DNA from: Eurosta solidaginis | Lineage: Eukaryota > Arthropoda > Insecta > Diptera > Tephritidae | Reading direction: 5' to 3' | DNA: 64,000 nt | Assembly: GCF_040869045.1 (NCBI RefSeq) | Contig: NC_090321.1 | Location: 183,615,596 to 183,679,595, forward strand | Shown: positions 59,101 through 64,000 of the stretch, one piece after another | Position numbering within the stretch: position 1 is the stretch's first letter | Layout of the letters: the number at the start of each line of letters is the position of its first letter | The notes under the pieces: model-generated | Told to the model about the DNA's origin: nothing | Seen by the model: only the letters and a program-made list of their open reading frames with translations | The model's database searches: none | Translations under genes and position numbers: made by a program

Positions 59101-59469
59101 TTTCCAATGTTAAATTTCTTGTAGATATTTCACATTTTCAAATTTTTTACATTTTAACATTTTACTGGCATCCCTTTAGTCGGTTTGATGTATATAGACA
59201 TTGGGGAAAGATTTTCTCTCATCTGTTAATTTTATGGCAGCAATTTCTAGCCATGACTGTGACTGAGAAAACATTAAAAAAGAAATATTATTTGAACCGC
59301 AACTCACAAAGCCGCTTACAAATAAACTGGAGTCCGAGATGATGGGAGTCCGAGATGTATGCTATTGTCTTCTGCTAGATGTTGCAGTGAACTGCAACAT
59401 ACGACCTAAAGGTAAATTCCTTCTCAGTAGTCAGCAGCACAATTACGAATTTTGGGATTCAAGGGGCTT
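59101..59469. other. Unclassified sequence
   Basis: ATGGGAGTCCGAGATG-type local duplication near 59333-59356. Nothing else recognised. Confidence 0.4.
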
Positions 59470-59622
59470 ATAAGCGAAAGAGATGATCGGGCTTGTATCT
59501 TTATGGTGCATTGTTACCGGGACGTACCGGATATGTATCCGCTAATAGCCCATGAACATCGATAACACTCACCAAAACCTTCGGGGAGTGTCCTTATCAT
59601 TACATACAACAACAACAACGAA
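59470..59622 (+). mobile_element. Possible retroposon 3' end with CAA tail
   Basis: GGTGCATTGTTACCGGGACG, ACATCGATAACACTCACC and CTTCGGGGAGTGTCCTTATC lead into ACAACAACAACAACG (about 59607-59621). A GC-richer unit ending in a short tandem tail is typical of LINE or SINE 3' UTRs in flies; I recall similar tails but cannot confirm the family. Confidence 0.4.
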
Positions 59623-59749
59623 CCCATTGATTTAACTTGTAAAAGCCAAGCTGCAAGCGATTGCGTTCCCATAATCGCCTATCTAGCAGGTTAATGCGAT
59701 ATTTACTGCTCTTTATTGCCGTACAATTCACGAGGTTCCATGGTTTGTA

Positions 59750-60395
59750 TTATCACAGCATAAAGGATTACAGATAGATATAGACTTTCATATATCGAAG
59801 TCAACCATTAAGCCATTTCCTTCCGTCCGTCCGTTAACACGATAACTTGAACAAATATTGAGACACCTTCGCCAAATACGGTATACGGGCTTATCTGTAC
59901 CAAAGAATATATTGGTATTGAGAATTATCGAAATCGGAAGATAACCACGCCCACTTTTCCTATATCGAAAATTTAGAAAAATGGGAAAAGGATATATTTC
60001 AAACACGAATACCGCTAAGCAAATGGAATTTGGTAGGCGGATTGGTTTTATGACGCAAAACATAAGTTCCAAAAAAGTTTGGAATGTGGGCGTGGCACCA
60101 CAAACATTTAGAAGAAGAAAATTTGGAAATGTAACACGCCGTAAATCAAAAGCCGTTTAAGACATTACATTGAAATTTGGCAGAGACACTACCCTTGCCA
60201 ATTTATATAGACATAGTAAAGATAATCAAAATCGGTTAAAGACCACGCCCACTTTTCCTAAAGGTTTTGCCTTAACAAAGTTTGCAATAACTCTATGGTA
60301 TTTAACTACATTTGCCTGATATTCTACCTCAGTAGTGGTATGGTTGAGCTAAAGTGTACAGCTGGGTTTCACCCGAACTTCGACTTTCATACTTT
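59750..60395 (+). mobile_element. DINE-1/INE-1-like element, decayed (copy F)
   Basis: AGATAGATATAGACTTTCAT, CCGTCCGTCCGTTAACACGA, ACCACGCCCACTTTTCC and GGGCGTGGCACCAC follow the family order. The tail GTGTACAGCTGGG plus a partial hairpin (TTTCACCCGAACTTCG) matches the copy E subfamily but has lost the TATGTAATGTTCGG stem half. The head repeat is not recognisable. Confidence 0.78.
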
Positions 60396-60882
60396 TTTTT
60401 GATACTCAGCGTGCTTTGCACACAAGAGTATATTAACTTTGATTGGATAACGGTTTGTAGTACAGGAATAAAGGAATCGAGATAGATATGGACTTCCATA
60501 TATCAAAATCATCACTATCGAAAAAAAAACTGATTGAGCCATGTCCGTCCGTCAGTCTGTCCGTTAACACGGTAACTTGAGTAAATATTGAGATATCTTC
60601 ACCAAATTTCGTACGCGAGCTTATCTGTACTCAGAATAGATCGGTATTGAAAATGAGCGAAATCGGATGATAACCACGCCCACTTTTTATATATGCAACA
60701 TTTTGGAAAACACAAAAAACATGATTATTTAGTAAATAATACGCCTAGAATGTTGAAATTTGACGTGTTGACTGATATTGAGACTCTTGATGAAAATCTG
60801 AAAAAAAAAAATTTAAAACGGGCATTGCACCGTCCACTTGTGATAAAATCAATTATACAAATATTATTAATCATAAATCAAA

Positions 60883-63173
60883 CAAGTAAGGAAGGTTAAG
60901 TTCGGGTGTAACCGAACATTACATACTCAGTTGAGAGCTATGGTGACAACATAAGGGAAAATAACCAAGTAGGAAAATGAACCGAGGGAAACCCTGGAAT
61001 GTGTTTAGTAGTTCTATAGGTGGACGCCATTTAGGGATATAGCCATAAAGGTGGATCAGGGTTGACTCTAGAATGCGTTTGTACGATATGGGTATCAAAT
61101 GAAAGGCGTTAATGAGTATTTTAAAAGGGAGTAATCCTTAGTTCCATAGGTGGAGGCCGTTTCGAGATATCGCCATAAAGGTGGACCAGGGGTGACCCTA
61201 GAATTTGTTTGTACAATATGGACATCAAACGAATAGTGTTAATGAGTATTTTAAAAGGGAGTGGGCCTTAGTTCTATAGGTGGATGCCGTTTCGAAATAT
61301 CGCCATAAAAGTGGACCAGGGGTGACTCTAGAATGTGTTTGTACGATATGAGTATCAAATTAAAGGTATAAATGAGGGTTTTAAAAGGGAGTGGTGGTTG
61401 TTGTATAGGTGGTCGCCTTTTCGAAATATCGCCATAAAGGTGGACCAGGGGTGACTCTAGAATGCGTTTGTACGATATGGGTATCAAATGAAAGGTGTTA
61501 ATGAGTATTTTAAAAGGGAGTAATCCTTAGTTCCATAGGTGGACGCCGTTTCGAGATATCACCATAAAGGTAGACCAGGGGTGACCCTAGAATTTGTTTG
61601 TACAATATTGGTATCAAAAGAAAGGTGTTAATGAGTATTTTAAAAGGGAGTAATCCTTAGTTCCATAGGTGGACGCCGTTTCGGGATATCGCCATAAAGG
61701 TGGGCCAGGGGTGACTCTAGAATGAGTTTGTATGATATGGGTATCAAATTAAAGGTATTAATGAGAGTTTTAAAAGGGAGTGGTGGTAGTTGTATATGTG
61801 TAGGCGTTTTCCAGATATCGACCAAAATGTGGACTAGGGTGACCCAGAACATTATCTGTTGGATACCGCTAATTTATTTATATATGTAATACCTGCCAAG
61901 ATTTTAAGGGTTTTTATTTCGCCCTGCAGAACTTTTTCATTTTCTTCTACTTAATATGGTAGGTGTCACAACCATTTTATAAAGTTTTTTCTAAAGTTAT
62001 ATTTCGCGTCAATAAAACAATCCAATTACCTTACCATGTTTCATCCCTTTTTTCGTATTTGGTATAGAATTATGGCATTTTTTTCATTTCTCGTAATTTT
62101 CGATATCGAAAAAGTGGGCGTGGTCATAGTCGGATTTCGTTCATTTTTCATACCAAGATAAAGTGAGTTCAAGTAAGCACGTGAACTAAGTTCATTAAAG
62201 ATATGTCGATTTTTGCTCAAGTTATCGTGTTAACGGCCATGCGGAAGGACAGACGGATGACTGTGTATAAAAACTGGGCGTGGCATCAGCCGATTCCGCC
62301 CATTTTCACAGAAAACAGTTAACGTCATAAAATCTATGCCCCTGCCAAATTTCAAAAGGATTGGTTAATTTTTGTTCGACTTATGGCGTTAAAAGTATCC
62401 TAGACAAATTAAATGACAAAGGGCGGAGCCACGCCCATTTTGAAATTTTCTTTTATTTTTGTATTTTGTTGCACCACATCATTACTGGAGTTGAAGCTTG
62501 ACATAATTTACTTATATACTGTAAAGATATTAAATTTTTTGTTAAAATTTTACTTTAAAAAAATTTTTTTTTTAAAAGTGGGTGTGGTCCTTCTCCGATT
62601 TTGCTAATTTTTATTAAGCGTACATATAGTAATAGGAGTAACGTTCCTGCCAAATTTCATCATGATATCTTCAACGACTGCGAAATTACAGCTTGAAAAA
62701 CTTTTAAATTACCTTCTTTTAAAAGTGGGCGGTGCCACGCCCATTGTCCAAAATTTTACTAATTTTCTATTCTGCGTCATAAGTTCAACTCAACTACACA
62801 GTTTCGTCGCTTTATCTGTCTTTTGGAATGAATTATCGCACTTTTATTGTTTTTCGAAATTTTCGATATCGAAAAAGTGGGCGTGGTTATAGTCCGATAT
62901 AGTTCATTTTAAACAGCGATCTGAGATGAGTGCTCAGGAACCTACATACCAAATTTCATCAAGATACCTCAAAATTTACTCAAGTTATCGTGTTAACGGA
63001 CGGACGGACGGACGGACGGACGGACGGCCATGGCTCAATCAAATTTTTTTTCGATCCTGATTATTTTGATATATGGAAGTCTATATCTATCTCGATTCCT
63101 TTATATATGTACAACCAACCGTTATCCAATCAAACTTAATATACTCTGTGAGCTCTGCTCAACTTAGTATAAA
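60883..63173 (-). mobile_element. DINE-1/INE-1-like element nested in copy D (copy C)
   Basis: Left edge CAAGTAAGGAAGGTTAAG with hairpin and ACTCAGTTGAGAGC; right edge GAGCTCTGCTCAACTTAGTA. It holds seven 130-bp monomers (GTGGACCAGG-type words at about 61047-61830), the ATATCGAAAAAGTGGGCG tracts and a long GGAC run (about 62998-63027). Overall it matches copies A and B. The host sequence resumes exactly within an A/T run with no clear target duplication, as expected for Helentron-type insertion at TT. Confidence 0.9.
61000..61840. repeat. 130-bp minisatellite, ~7 copies (in copy C)
   Basis: Same monomer as in copies A and B, at a near-constant 130-bp step. One monomer ends in AGTAATCCTTAGTTCCATAG instead of the usual GGGCCTTAGTTCTATAG and occurs three times here, so this array has its own variant. 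The minus frames at 61251-61487 and 61640-61852 are read-throughs. Confidence 0.92.
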
Positions 63174-63834
63174 AACGTTAAACCTATCGTAATAAAATTT
63201 GGCAGAGAGGTTGCCCTTACTATAAGGAATGCTTTGAAGAAAAAGTAAGGAAATCCGTTAAGGAGCACGCCCACTTTTATATAAAAGATTTTTAAATGAG
63301 TCGTGAACGAATAAATAGGCTATATCTTTGCAAAAAAAAAAGCTTTATATCAATGGTATTTCATTTCCCAAGTGGATTTATAACAATAAATAGGAAAAAC
63401 TTTAAATTTAAGAAAATGGGTGGGTGTGGAACCGCCCCTTTTATGACTAAGCAATTTTCTATGTTTTGGGAGCCATAACTCGAAGAAAAATTAACATGTA
63501 ATGAAATTATGTACACATATTTTCCTTATAGCAGAAAATATTTCTAGTAAAAATGGACGGCATCGGTTAAACACCACGGCAACTTAGATATAAAACAAGT
63601 TTAAAAGCGTCGTAGACTAGAATAATAAGCTATAACTTAGCAAAAAATAGTTTTGAATCAATGATATTTCACTTATCAAGTTTTACTGTAAGAGGAAATG
63701 GGGAGACATTTATTTTAAACGGGCGGTGCCACGTGTTATGTAGAAAAGTAATTTAACTGAAATGAAATGTACAATTGAAGCTCACGCTGAGTATATAATG
63801 TTCGGTTACACCCGAACTTAGACACCTTTACTTG

Positions 63835-64000
63835 TCTTAATTTAATTCTACCTCGGTTGCGAAAATATATAATTTTTTTTTACACATCGCTCCACCCCAA
63901 AAATCAATTAAATAAATAATTGAAGATAAATTTCATTGTACATAAATGTTCATTCCACCCACTACATATATGAACGCTTTCATTATTTCTATTCTGTCAT
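63835..64000. other. Unclassified AT-rich end of window
   Basis: Nothing recognised. Confidence 0.5.

Larger units (their letters stand above)
60399..63834 (+). mobile_element. DINE-1/INE-1-like element, CAGCGTG subfamily, split by copy C (copy D)
   Basis: Head GATACTCAGCGTGCTTTGCA at 60399. The first segment runs to 60882; the second is 63174-63834, ending CTCACGCTGAGTATATAATG, the constant hairpin, and CTTTACTTG. Compared with copy H, the break falls inside ATCAAAAACGTTAAACC and nothing is lost. It therefore shows the empty site of M1 (near 63520) and the filled site of copy C. Its own length without C is about 1.15 kb. Confidence 0.9.

Overview
This is an animal (insect) nuclear genome window. 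It is AT-rich and full of poly-A/T runs, CAACAA runs and TATGTATG-type microsatellites. It carries DINE-1/INE-1-like repeats: a CCGTCCGTCCG block, CACGCCCAC words and a terminal GTTCGG-loop-CCGAAC hairpin, as in higher Diptera. A cyclorrhaphan fly, probably a tephritid fruit fly, is the best guess; this is inference from repeat character only. I found no convincing host protein-coding exon, tRNA, rRNA or CRISPR array. Almost every open reading frame over 60 codons is chance, satellite-derived or transposon-derived.

Layout. 0.93-4.24 kb is a satellite array of about 156-bp monomers in a dimeric 312-bp order. 6.76-7.5 kb is a degenerate short-motif repeat. 8.6-9.6 kb holds a SINE piece and a small DINE-like copy. 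11.2-12.5 kb is a LINE remnant. 12.65-17.97 kb is a 5.3-kb DINE-like element swollen by about 30 copies of a 130-bp minisatellite. 18.3-18.6 kb is a tRNA-derived SINE. 20.3-25.1 kb holds two more DINE-like elements, one carrying a nested TA-flanked transposon (M1). 27.9-29.3 kb has a DINE-like copy and a PIF/Harbinger-like MITE. 31.0-34.7 kb has a second M element, a 380-bp foldback and a minus-strand LINE. 39.7-43.2 kb is a 3' LTR plus decayed Ty3/gypsy pol, bordered by a third M element. 44.3-47.8 kb is a 3.5-kb TA-flanked transposon with remnants of a C2H2 zinc-finger protein and a nested MITE. 48.75-49.7 kb is a LINE split by a foldback element with a 5-bp target duplication. 52.3-52.8 kb holds a LINE 3' remnant and a strong candidate recursive splice site. 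58.1-59.1 kb is a degenerate repeat field. 59.75-63.83 kb is three DINE-like copies, one cleanly nested inside another.

How it fits together. The window reads as a transposon graveyard in a long intron or intergenic region. The main hint of a host gene is a polypyrimidine-AG|GTAAGT motif on the plus strand near 52.83 kb, which would suit zero-length-exon (ratchet) splicing of a very long intron. Nested insertions give internal controls, because the uninterrupted copy elsewhere in the window fixes element ends and target duplications exactly. The most informative pattern is in the DINE-like elements. They keep a constant 3' hairpin, but three subfamilies have different subterminal inverted repeats, and in each the left and right repeats (and the small hairpin beside the 5' one) have changed together.
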